The position numbers and the translations under genes were made by a program. Under the pieces are notes generated by a model that was not told the origin of the DNA, did no database searches, and saw only the letters and a list, made by a program, of their open reading frames with translations. A stretch of 21,354 bases of DNA, taken from the IMG/VR virus record IMGVR_UViG_3300028653_000062, positions 1 through 21,354 of that record. One strand, 5' to 3'. Each line of letters begins with the position of its first letter. Position 1 is the stretch's first letter. Of the stretch, positions 13,368 to 20,729 are shown one piece after another. This DNA comes from a virus.

Positions 13368-14324
13368 ATGATTAAGCAAAGAGGCGTGGGACTCATCCCC
13401 ACCGAGCGCGTGCAGGTCGTCAACCAGACCGGCGCTGTCCTAGTCGTCGGGGGCTGCTACGCCCTTGACGTTACCAACACCCAGGCCGTGGCGGCCCCGT
13501 TTGCCGACACAGACCTGTACAACCTGGTGGCCGTCGCCACCGCGAACCTGCGCGGCATCATGGTCATCGCCGACTCCGCGATTGCGATTGGCGCAACCGG
13601 GAACTGCGTGCTGACCGGGCGCGTGCAGGCGCTGGTGGACGGCACAACCAACGTCGCCTCCGGCGACGCCCTGATCGCCCAGAACGGCAGTCCGAACCTC
13701 ATCAAGCAAGGTTCGACCGCGACCACCCCGGCCTGCGGCATGGCACTGGCCGCGCAGACTGGCGTTGTCGGTACGCTGACCGACATCTTCTTCGACGGTG
13801 CGGAAATGTGGCGGCAGCAGAACGCGGGGAGCACGGCGAACGTGGCCATCGTGGCGGACTCCACGACGCTTACCGGAGACCCCGAAGCGATTTACGACGC
13901 GGTCGCCACGATTCCAGCCAATACACTGAAAGCCGGGGATATCGTCAAGATCAAGGCGGTGGTCCGCAGAATCGCAACCAACGCCTCGGAAACCATGCTG
14001 ACCAAGCTATGGATTCACACGGCGGCGACCTTGTTGGGTGGCACCGCGTTGTTGACCAGCGGCGCAGTAATCGTTCAGACTGGCGGCTTCGTTGTCATCG
14101 ACTTCGCCCTCCAAGTGAGATCGGCCACCAAGTTCGTGGGCGGCGGAAGCATAATGTCAACCACATCCGCGACCGCGACCACCTTGACGGCTGGCGGCGT
14201 CGTCGAAACGACATTCGACGCGACTGTGGCTCAATTCATCGGCTGCTCTTGCGACAACAGCAGCGCCAGCGGCGGCGATACAGCCGTCCTGGCCCTGCTC
14301 AGTGTCGAAATCGTCCGTAAGTGA
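13368..14324 (+). CDS. Putative capsid decoration or head protein
   Basis: This 318-aa protein follows the capsid gene by 66 bp and starts with AAGG six or so bases upstream. The first half (residues about 1-140) is small, beta-rich and Gly/Ala/Thr-rich (LVVGGCYALDVTN, GATGNCVLTGRVQALVDGTTNVASGDALI), a composition typical of capsid decoration proteins. The second half is another beta domain (NVAIVADSTTLTG, GDIVKIKAVVRRI, GGFVVIDFALQV, GDTAVLALLSVEI) resembling fibre-head modules, so the protein may carry a surface domain. Capsid-adjacent genes of this kind often encode decoration or stabilising proteins; no specific family motif is seen. Confidence 0.6.
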   Translation: MIKQRGVGLIPTERVQVVNQTGAVLVVGGCYALDVTNTQAVAAPFADTDLYNLVAVATANLRGIMVIADSAIAIGATGNCVLTGRVQALVDGTTNVASGDALIAQNGSPNLIKQGSTATTPACGMALAAQTGVVGTLTDIFFDGAEMWRQQNAGSTANVAIVADSTTLTGDPEAIYDAVATIPANTLKAGDIVKIKAVVRRIATNASETMLTKLWIHTAATLLGGTALLTSGAVIVQTGGFVVIDFALQVRSATKFVGGGSIMSTTSATATTLTAGGVVETTFDATVAQFIGCSCDNSSASGGDTAVLALLSVEIVRK

Positions 14325-14346
14325 TCGTCCATGAGGATTCCTTTCC

Positions 14347-14377
14347 CCGTCGCGTCGGCGAACAACCGGCGCGGCGG
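14347..14377 (+). other. Strong 12-bp leader hairpin
   Basis: CCGTCGCGTCGG (14347-14358) pairs along its whole length with CCGGCGCGGCGG (14366-14377), two wobbles included, around a CGAACAA loop. No T-tract follows, so it is not a normal terminator. GAACAA (14360-14365) can instead pair with TTGTTC (14379-14384), so two structures compete. It ends 13 bases before the ribosome site of the next gene. Confidence 0.5.
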
Positions 14378-14398
14378 CTTGTTCACAACAGGAGACCC

Positions 14399-14668
14399 AT
14401 GCACGGCACCACGAACGCCTTGAAAAAGAAACTGCCACCCAAGCAGGGTCCGCCCAACTTGCGGATGCAGCCGGGAAAGGGCGAGTTCTTCGGCGCGACC
14501 GACCCGATCCCCGACACCAGCCAGACGGCCACCAGCACCCTTGGAGAAGCGGACGACGGTTACGGCAACCCCTCCAGCGATGCGGACGCCGATGATGTGG
14601 CGACCCGCGGGCGCAAGGCCCGGTTCGCGCTGGCCATGAAGAACCTTCGGTCCAAGAAGAAAGCGTGA
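14399..14668 (+). CDS. Small basic/acidic protein, unknown function
   Basis: This 89-aa protein has AGGAGA four bases before the ATG; the longer upstream frame from 14321 has no site. The N-terminus is basic (TNALKKKLPPKQGPPN), the middle acidic and probably disordered (STLGEADDGYGNPSSDADADD), and the end basic (RGRKARFALAMKNLRSKKKA). Such bipolar charge is common in small late-operon phage proteins with assembly roles, but there is no recognised family. The next small gene follows after four bases. Confidence 0.65.
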   Translation: MHGTTNALKKKLPPKQGPPNLRMQPGKGEFFGATDPIPDTSQTATSTLGEADDGYGNPSSDADADDVATRGRKARFALAMKNLRSKKKA

Positions 14669-14672
14669 CACC

Positions 14673-14852
14673 ATGGCAGACTGGATCAAAGGAGCCATAA
14701 AGCACCCCGGAGCGCTCCACCGGGAAATGGGCGTCCCCCAGGGGGAGAAGATCGCGGCCGGCCGGCTGGCCAAGGCTGCCGAAAGCTCCGGGACTCTCGG
14801 CCGGCGGGCGCGGCTGGCGCAGGCGCTCAAGAAGATGCACCACGGAAAGTAG
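14673..14852 (+). CDS. Conserved small basic phage protein (WIKGAI..PGALH family)
   Basis: This 59-aa protein reads ADWIKGAIKHPGALHREMGV, then PQGEKIAAGRLAKAAES, then LGRRARLAQALKKMHHG. The combination 'WI.GAIK.PGALH..LGV..GEKI....L.KA......L..RA.LA.TLKK' is one I recognise from small proteins in many phage structural regions; no function is established. It is compact, basic and helical, so it may bind nucleic acid or a head protein. An AAGAAAG purine run precedes the ATG. It is separated from the next gene by three bases. Confidence 0.8.
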   Translation: MADWIKGAIKHPGALHREMGVPQGEKIAAGRLAKAAESSGTLGRRARLAQALKKMHHGK

Positions 14853-14855
14853 CAC

Positions 14856-15815
14856 ATGGCCGGACTCACCTTCACCTTCGCGGACCTGCAAGCCTCGGTC
14901 TTCCACGCCCTGCACGCGCAGGCCGGCAGCGGGACCACGGTGTCTGTCACCGACGCGGTTCAGGTTGCCAACGCGAAGCAGACGGTGAACCGGGCGCTGG
15001 ACATGCTGGTCCAGATGCACCCCTGGCGCTTCCGCACCAAGAACCTCTCCATAGACGTGGTTCAGACCGCGATCACCAGCCTCTCCCGGACCACCAACGT
15101 CATCACCGTCACCCAGACGGCCCACGGCTACGGTCAGGGGGCGGCTGTCGAGATCATCGGCGCGCTGGACAGCGCCTTCAACGGCCAGTTCATCGTCGCC
15201 GACGTACTCACTCCCGACACCTTCATCCTCCGCCAGCTTGGCCCGGACGCCGTGGCCACCACCCCCGGCTTCACGATCCCCGGCGCGCTCCTTCTTCCCA
15301 GTGACTTTGACTCCCTGTTGAGCCTCAAGTCGGCCACCAACAGTTACCGCGACGTGTTCCCCACCACGATGGACGACTTGTGGCTCCGGCGCCAGTACAT
15401 CTACGGCAACACGGCCTACGAGACCTGGTTCGCGCTTAACTGGCAGCAGCAGACCAGCGTCACCTCCGCGCCGCGAGCGGTGTTGGAGGTCTACCCCATC
15501 CCGCAAGCGGCAGGCGTCGGGCAGTTTGTGGGCAGCTACCTCCGGATCATCCCGAGCCTCTCCGCCTCGACAGACGTGCCGGACATCCCCACGCCGTACC
15601 ACGGCCTGCTGATGACGCTCTGCCGGGCGCTCGCGGTGTCCAACGAGGAGGATCGGAGCGGATCGGACTGGGACTTGTTCGGACGGATGGTGATCGACGC
15701 GGCGGCGAACGACGGAGCATCGCAAGGACCGATCGTGGCGCAGTTGAGGAACACGATTAACCGCGGCTGGAGACCTAGTCCCTTCTTTCCGGCAGGACGT
15801 ATACAGACCACTTAG
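14856..15815 (+). CDS. Head-tail adaptor-like (connector) protein
   Basis: This 319-aa protein starts at an ATG with GGAAAG upstream. The first 65 residues are helical (TFADLQASVFHALHAQ; VNRALDMLVQMHPWRFRTKN), and the 'NRAL..L.....PWRFR' pattern is like that of phage adaptor proteins of the SU10 or T7 gp11 type, which join the portal to the tail. Residues about 79-139 hold the AHG/NG beta module shared with the genes at 7112 and 15880 (TQTAHGYGQGAAVEIIGA, FNGQFIVADV, TFILRQLG). A helical C-terminal domain follows (YHGLLMTLCRALAVSNEEDRS...WDLFGRMVIDAAANDG). The position before the nozzle gene supports a connector role. Confidence in the exact name is moderate. Confidence 0.6.
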   Translation: MAGLTFTFADLQASVFHALHAQAGSGTTVSVTDAVQVANAKQTVNRALDMLVQMHPWRFRTKNLSIDVVQTAITSLSRTTNVITVTQTAHGYGQGAAVEIIGALDSAFNGQFIVADVLTPDTFILRQLGPDAVATTPGFTIPGALLLPSDFDSLLSLKSATNSYRDVFPTTMDDLWLRRQYIYGNTAYETWFALNWQQQTSVTSAPRAVLEVYPIPQAAGVGQFVGSYLRIIPSLSASTDVPDIPTPYHGLLMTLCRALAVSNEEDRSGSDWDLFGRMVIDAAANDGASQGPIVAQLRNTINRGWRPSPFFPAGRIQTT

Positions 15816-15857
15816 GGCCGCGTAGGGGCGCACAGCCTACACCGGCCTCAACTTTTT
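15816..15857 (+). terminator. Possible terminator after adaptor gene
   Basis: GGCCG (15816-15820) with CGGCC (15843-15847), and inner GTAGG (15822-15826) with CCTAC (15836-15840), form a two-part stem around a nine-base loop. TCAAC and then five T residues (15853-15857) follow. The five-base gap before the T-run makes it imperfect, so it could also be an mRNA-end or processing hairpin. The next gene starts 23 bases later with its own ribosome site. Confidence 0.5.
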
Positions 15858-15879
15858 CTGTGCTGTCGAGGAGACAAAT

Positions 15880-16668
15880 ATGTTTACCAACAGAGTCAGG
15901 AAAATCATCGAGGATTTTAAGGTGGACCTGCCCAACGCGGGCGTGTACACCGACATTGCGGGGCGCATCTACGGCGACGCGCGGCAACTGCTTCGCCTGC
16001 TTCTTGGCATGCGTGACGGGACCGGTTACTCGTCCGACCGACGCCGGATGGAGTTCGTGGCCATCGAGGAGCAGATTCAGACTGACATTGGCGGGACCTC
16101 CTACCAACTCACAAAGCAGATTCCACCCAACAGTATTATCATGGCCTGCTGCCTGAACTTCGACACGGCCATCACTCTCGCTACGGCGGTGAAGGTTGGC
16201 GTGGGACTCTCGACGGCCGGGACGACTCACCTCGGCGACTGTGTGATCTCTGGAACGGTGATGACCAAGAACACGCCGACGACGGGCATTACCCCGGTCG
16301 TGGCCGCCGCAGTCCCCGTGGTTATTGGAACCGGACTCGTGCGAGCCAGCGGCACGACCACTATGACCTCGGCCGCGCACGGCCTGGTTGTGGGCGACAA
16401 GTTCCGCATCACCGGATGCAGCGACATCACCTTCAACGGCGACTATACGGTCCTGACTCGGCCGACAACGGGCACGCTGACGTTCGCGCAGGCCAACCAG
16501 CCGGACGCAACGCCGACCACGCCGGGCTATTTCTCGCCCTACATCAAGCTCAACCTCGCCTGCCTGGCGACAGACGGATCGGCGGCGGGTACGTTCAACG
16601 GCGCGGCCCAGAAGGTTCGAGTGCAGGCGATCTACAGCCACATTTCCGACCTGCAGCCCGCGGCGTGA
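15880..16668 (+). CDS. Structural protein with AHG/NG beta module
   Basis: This 262-aa protein starts at an ATG with GAGGAG eight bases upstream. Residues 1-60 are charged and helical (RVRKIIEDFKVDLPNAGVYTD...RQLLRLLLGMRDG). The rest is beta-rich, including the third copy of the shared module at about 155-217 (TTMTSAAHGLVVGDKFRITGC, FNGDYTVLTRP, TLTFAQANQP). It also carries repeated Thr/Val/Ala strands (AVPVVIGTGLV). The protein lies between adaptor and nozzle and so may be a tail-hub or fibre-attachment component. No known family recognised. Confidence 0.6.
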   Translation: MFTNRVRKIIEDFKVDLPNAGVYTDIAGRIYGDARQLLRLLLGMRDGTGYSSDRRRMEFVAIEEQIQTDIGGTSYQLTKQIPPNSIIMACCLNFDTAITLATAVKVGVGLSTAGTTHLGDCVISGTVMTKNTPTTGITPVVAAAVPVVIGTGLVRASGTTTMTSAAHGLVVGDKFRITGCSDITFNGDYTVLTRPTTGTLTFAQANQPDATPTTPGYFSPYIKLNLACLATDGSAAGTFNGAAQKVRVQAIYSHISDLQPAA

Positions 16669-16687
16669 TCGGTTCTACTTCCTTGGC

Positions 16688-16725
16688 GGGGCCGGCCTTC
16701 CCTGCGGTTGAGCCGGCCCCCTTTT
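16688..16725 (+). terminator. Intrinsic terminator immediately before the nozzle-like gene
   Basis: A perfect 9-bp stem, GGGGCCGGC (16688-16696) and GCCGGCCCC (16712-16720), encloses a 15-base loop and is followed by CTTTT. It ends five bases before the next ATG, so the start region of that gene is built into the terminator tail and there is no room for a Shine-Dalgarno site. Confidence 0.7.
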
Positions 16726-16729
16726 CACC

Positions 16730-18955
16730 ATGCCAGCATCACAGAGCATCATCTGGGGCTTCCCGATCAAGGGGTTGGACATTGCGCACTCCAAGCACGA
16801 CCAGCCCCAGGACTCCACCCCCGACTGCCTGAACGTGCTTCCCTACGAGCCGGTCAGCGGACGACTGCGGGGCGGGAGCCGGCCGGGGAGCAAGAGGAGC
16901 TATGCCACGGCGATAGGGGGAGGGACCACGCCAGTCAATTATCTCGGTACGTACACCCTTCCTCTGGACGCAGGGACGATTGTGCCGACCAATGTTTTGC
17001 TCACGGAAACTTTCACCGACACGGACGGCGTCGCTCTCAACTCACACAACTCCGCTTGGACGGCCTACTATACATATCAGTCAAGCTATGCCTACGACAC
17101 GTTCAACGGCGGCGTCTCCAACAGCTCAGCGTACATTCATTCCAATCTTGCAAGACCGATCCAGGCGGGCCTTATTGGGGCCAAGTACACCGCCAATCCT
17201 TCTATCGGCGCCGCCTACAGCGTGAAGATAACAATGAAGGCGACTACTGTCGGAAACCAAGCCAAAATGGGAATTGGCGTTCGGATTGGAACCGCCAATG
17301 GCACCGGCATATATGCCGACTTCCTGCCTTGCACGGCTACAGTGGATGGCCAAGCCGTCAATTACGTGAACAAAACGATGGGCCAGGTAACGACCATTCC
17401 CGCCGGTTCTCCTCAGTTCCTTGAGACGTTGGATCACATCCTCGAATTGCGCGTGAACGGAAACTTCTTCACCTTCTATGTTGATGGCAACCTTCTTCTC
17501 TCCTTCGTTAGCTCCGCCAACGCGACCAACACAAAAGTAGGGTTCTATTGGGGCGGGTTCAGTATTACCACCGATGCTGACAACTTCATTATTTCAAACG
17601 GGAATCCCGTGGCCCAATATCGGCAGACCAATGTCATCGCCGTCTCGGGTGGCATCATCTACGAGGGGAATCAATCCACTCTCAACCCTATAAGCGGAAC
17701 GACGAACGGTCTTGTTCCCGGAGTGCCAGTCCAGATCGCTTACTTCGGCACCAAGGGATACGCGGTTGATGGGACCAACATAGTCCAGATCAATATGACG
17801 GCCAATCTGATCGAAACCTACACCCTCATCGGTGCTGGCACTCCCCCCACCAACTGTACCCTCGCCTGCATCTGGAACGGCAGGCTCATGCTCGCGGGCA
17901 AGCGCGATGCTCCGGATCAGTTCTTCGGATCGAGGGGACTCTACCCCAACGACTGGAACTACAACACCGGCCTGTCAGACTCGGCCTTCCAGTATTCGAC
18001 CTACGGGACGGTGGGCAACGTCCCCGACGCGATCATCGCCATGGTCCCGTTCACCGACGACATCCTGGTCTTCCTCTGCGATCACACGCTCGTCATGCTC
18101 AACGGCGACCCTGGCTCCGGCGGACACCTGGACCTCGTCTCCAATGCGATAGGCGGACTCGGCCCCAACTGCTGGACCAAGAGTCCCGAAGGCGTGCTGT
18201 ACTTCGCGGGCACGGGCGGCTTCTACAAGATACAGCCCGGCGGCGGCGCTCCGGAGTGCATCAGCAACAACACGATCAACGAAATCTTCAAAAGTATCGA
18301 CCGCTCCCAGACCTACGTTACCTGTTGTTGGGACCGGGATCGGTGGGGTTGCCACATCTTCCTGACGCCGGTCACGAGCGGAGCGGCCAAGCACTTGTAC
18401 TTCGACGGCCGCACGCAATCCTTCTGGTACATGCAGTACCCCGACGACTACGGCCCGATCTGCGCCACGGTCTACGATGGCGATGCGGCGGTGGATCGGG
18501 TGATGATGATGGGTGGGCGCACGGGGTTCATCTACCAACTGGACAACACGTTGTCCCATGACGTGGATACCGCCCTGCCGACGCCGAACCCAGTGGGGAT
18601 CACTTCCTACGTCTGGCTCGGACCCTTCATCCCCGGCGACGACTTCCACGAGACGAAGATATTTGGGCTGCAAGCCTATCTCTCGGACCAGCAGGGCACT
18701 CAGGTCAACAACATGAACTGGACGTTGCAGACGGGGAACGACGCGGCGCAGGCTATGGGAAGCTCCCCGGCCGGGTTCACGGCGGCCACAGCCGGAGCGG
18801 GCTACGTCGGCGTGTACGGCAGGCGACCGCTACTCCTGAACCGGATGAGGGGCCTGGCGTTTGCCATGAAGTGCTGGAACGACACGATGGACCGGCGGTT
18901 TTCCTTCGAGCGGCTCCTTCTCCCGATTGAACCGGGCGCACAAATCAGGACCTGA
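16730..18955 (+). CDS. Tail nozzle-like beta-propeller protein with inserted lectin-like domain
   Basis: This 741-aa protein starts GFPIKGLDIAH...QPQDSTPDCLNVLP...GRLRGGSRPG, a start I know from phage nozzle/tail-tip proteins. Its C-terminal part from about residue 300 continues with the family's propeller-like blades: DILVFLCDHTLVMLNGDPGSGG, GVLYFAGTGGFYKIQPGG, TQSFWYMQYPDDYGP, GGRTGFIYQLD. In SU10-type phages such a protein closes the short tail and gates DNA exit. Residues about 88-292 look like an inserted jelly-roll/lectin-like domain (TETFTDTDGVALNSHNSAW, LELRVNGNFFTFYVDGNLLL). The insert is more AT-rich than its surroundings. The ATG has no Shine-Dalgarno site and lies just after a terminator, so translation start or transcription must rely on other signals. 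Confidence 0.62.
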   Translation: MPASQSIIWGFPIKGLDIAHSKHDQPQDSTPDCLNVLPYEPVSGRLRGGSRPGSKRSYATAIGGGTTPVNYLGTYTLPLDAGTIVPTNVLLTETFTDTDGVALNSHNSAWTAYYTYQSSYAYDTFNGGVSNSSAYIHSNLARPIQAGLIGAKYTANPSIGAAYSVKITMKATTVGNQAKMGIGVRIGTANGTGIYADFLPCTATVDGQAVNYVNKTMGQVTTIPAGSPQFLETLDHILELRVNGNFFTFYVDGNLLLSFVSSANATNTKVGFYWGGFSITTDADNFIISNGNPVAQYRQTNVIAVSGGIIYEGNQSTLNPISGTTNGLVPGVPVQIAYFGTKGYAVDGTNIVQINMTANLIETYTLIGAGTPPTNCTLACIWNGRLMLAGKRDAPDQFFGSRGLYPNDWNYNTGLSDSAFQYSTYGTVGNVPDAIIAMVPFTDDILVFLCDHTLVMLNGDPGSGGHLDLVSNAIGGLGPNCWTKSPEGVLYFAGTGGFYKIQPGGGAPECISNNTINEIFKSIDRSQTYVTCCWDRDRWGCHIFLTPVTSGAAKHLYFDGRTQSFWYMQYPDDYGPICATVYDGDAAVDRVMMMGGRTGFIYQLDNTLSHDVDTALPTPNPVGITSYVWLGPFIPGDDFHETKIFGLQAYLSDQQGTQVNNMNWTLQTGNDAAQAMGSSPAGFTAATAGAGYVGVYGRRPLLLNRMRGLAFAMKCWNDTMDRRFSFERLLLPIEPGAQIRT

Positions 18956-18956
18956 C

Positions 18957-19691
18957 ATGGGAATCGACAGACGACCACGCACGCCCCACAGAAAGCTCAG
19001 GGCGCTGGCGGCCTACGCCACAAAGGGGCAGGCGGACGGTCTCACGATCTACCTGACGCCCGGCGGCCAGTACGCGGTCATCATCGACCCAACCACGCCG
19101 GGATTGCAGGGGACCAGCGGACTCAAGATTCTGCTGGCCGATACGTCGCTCGCTCTCTCCTCGTCCGGGCTGGCCTTGAACCTGGCAGCCAACAGTGGAC
19201 TGGTTGTCTCCAGCGGGCTGAAATTAGCCCACGCCCCGGTGGCGCCCCTGTTTGACCACTTCGCGGACGTGGCCAACACGGACCTGCTGGAGGACGATCT
19301 GGTCAGCGACACGGTTGCCCCTGGCCAACTGGCCAACAACGGCGACAAGCTCCAAGGCGAGTACGGCGGGTTGTTCACCAGGATCACCACCGTGCGCATC
19401 CGAGCCTATTTTGGCGGCCAGTTGATGTTTGACACCCAGCCACAGGGGCTCTCGGCCACATCTGCGTGGATGTGCCGCATCAACCTCATTCGGGTATCAT
19501 CAACCGTGGTGAGATATACGATGCTCTTCTCGGCCGCGCCATTCGCGTTCGCCCTTGCGACGGCGGTCGGGGAGTTGACTGGCCTGACCCTGGCCGCCAC
19601 GAACATCATCAAGATCACCGGCCAGAGCACGGGCGCGGCGGGCGACATTGTGGCGAAGATGGCAAACCTGCTGTTCATACCAGCAGCATGA
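18957..19691 (+). CDS. Hypothetical structural protein
   Basis: This 244-aa protein starts at the ATG one base after the nozzle stop, with AGGA eight bases upstream; the frame upstream to 18927 is inside the previous gene. It is beta-rich with Ser/Gly/Leu repeats (SLALSSSGLALNLAANSGLVVSSGLKLAH), a short Pro/Arg start (RRPRTPHRKLRALAAYATKG) and a mid-region (FDHFADVANTDLLEDDLVSDTVAPGQL). It could be a fibre or tail-spike accessory. No family recognised. Confidence 0.6.
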   Translation: MGIDRRPRTPHRKLRALAAYATKGQADGLTIYLTPGGQYAVIIDPTTPGLQGTSGLKILLADTSLALSSSGLALNLAANSGLVVSSGLKLAHAPVAPLFDHFADVANTDLLEDDLVSDTVAPGQLANNGDKLQGEYGGLFTRITTVRIRAYFGGQLMFDTQPQGLSATSAWMCRINLIRVSSTVVRYTMLFSAAPFAFALATAVGELTGLTLAATNIIKITGQSTGAAGDIVAKMANLLFIPAA

Positions 19692-19703
19692 AAGGCGGAC
19701 GAT

Positions 19704-20726
19704 ATGGCAGCGGCGAAGTACCAAGGCGGCGGTTCAAACAGTGGCGGCTACCAGAATGACCCGGACTACGCTGCGTGGCTCGCGGCAGGACAGGACAACT
19801 CCGGCCTCAACGACATCGACGGATCGAGGGGCAAAGCCTTCTACCAGTGGAAGCAATCCCAGACCAGTCCCGCTCCAGCCGACACTGAAGGCCCAGTCAA
19901 CGACTCCAGCCTCGAACCCTTGAAAAACGCGGACTCGGGCACGTCGGCCGGCGGCGACAACTCCGTAGCCTCACCCGGCGCTGGGGGTGGATTCATGCAA
20001 GCCGGCACTGGCGGCATCGACCTCACTACGGGCCTGCCTATCGGCTACGGATCACAGGGCCAGAGCAGCGGCGGTGGTGGCGGCATGGGCGCCGGCAGCC
20101 TCGGCGGCGGAACTTCCGGAGGCGGCGGTGGCGGATCGGGTATGGGGGGCGGCCTCGGCGGCGGCGGTGGGTCCAGCGGCGGCGGCACTGGATCGGGCGC
20201 GCGGACAGGGACATCGGCCACCAACGGCATGGGCCTTGTGCCCGGCCAGATTGCCAGCGTTTCACCGACGAACCCCAACCAGGGCAAGATGGCGGCCGGC
20301 GACTACCAGAAGGCATCCCAGGCGTACCTCGACTTCATCCAGAAGAACATCGCGGGCATGAACCAGCAGAACGCCACCATGTACAAGGATGCGATGAATT
20401 TGGCCAGCGGGAGCCAGGATACAGCGAAGGAACTCCTCAAGCAGCAGGAGCAGGAGAACGAGTCGAAGATCAGCATGGACTTCGTGAACCGCGGCCTGAT
20501 GAGCGGCACGGGGCTTCCATCGGCGCTCACCCAGAGCCAACAAGCATATGCTCTGGCCGAGAACAATCTCACCGAGAAAGAGCGGCAGGCCAAACTCGCC
20601 GTCCTCCAGAACCAGATCGACACCATGAACAAGACCGCCGGGATGGGCCTCGACTACTCAGCGAAGGGCACCCCGTCTGGATCAACGCTATTGCCCTACG
20701 TCTATCAGGCGTCGGGCGGGAGGTAG
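19704..20726 (+). CDS. Gly-rich protein with helical C-terminus, possible internal virion protein
   Basis: This 340-aa protein starts at an ATG preceded by AAAGGCGG. It has a polar start (YQNDPDYAAWLAAGQ), then a long Gly/Ser linker with runs of GGGG at about residues 110-170, then an alpha-helical part from about 195 (YQKASQAYLDFIQKNIAGMNQQNATMYKDAM; LLKQQEQENESKI; NLTEKERQAKLAVLQNQIDTMNK). A flexible Gly linker joining an N-terminal segment to a coiled helical end fits an ejection or internal-head protein, but that is positional inference. The next gene begins four bases on. Confidence 0.6.
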   Translation: MAAAKYQGGGSNSGGYQNDPDYAAWLAAGQDNSGLNDIDGSRGKAFYQWKQSQTSPAPADTEGPVNDSSLEPLKNADSGTSAGGDNSVASPGAGGGFMQAGTGGIDLTTGLPIGYGSQGQSSGGGGGMGAGSLGGGTSGGGGGGSGMGGGLGGGGGSSGGGTGSGARTGTSATNGMGLVPGQIASVSPTNPNQGKMAAGDYQKASQAYLDFIQKNIAGMNQQNATMYKDAMNLASGSQDTAKELLKQQEQENESKISMDFVNRGLMSGTGLPSALTQSQQAYALAENNLTEKERQAKLAVLQNQIDTMNKTAGMGLDYSAKGTPSGSTLLPYVYQASGGR

Positions 20727-20729
20727 ACC

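Noticed and set aside
12288-13379. Long minus-strand ORF across the capsid gene
   Set aside because: Shadow of the highly biased codon use of the capsid gene; the plus strand has the ribosome site and the coherent protein.
14157-15833. 558-aa minus-strand ORF
   Set aside because: It crosses four well-supported plus-strand genes; a high-GC reading-frame artefact.
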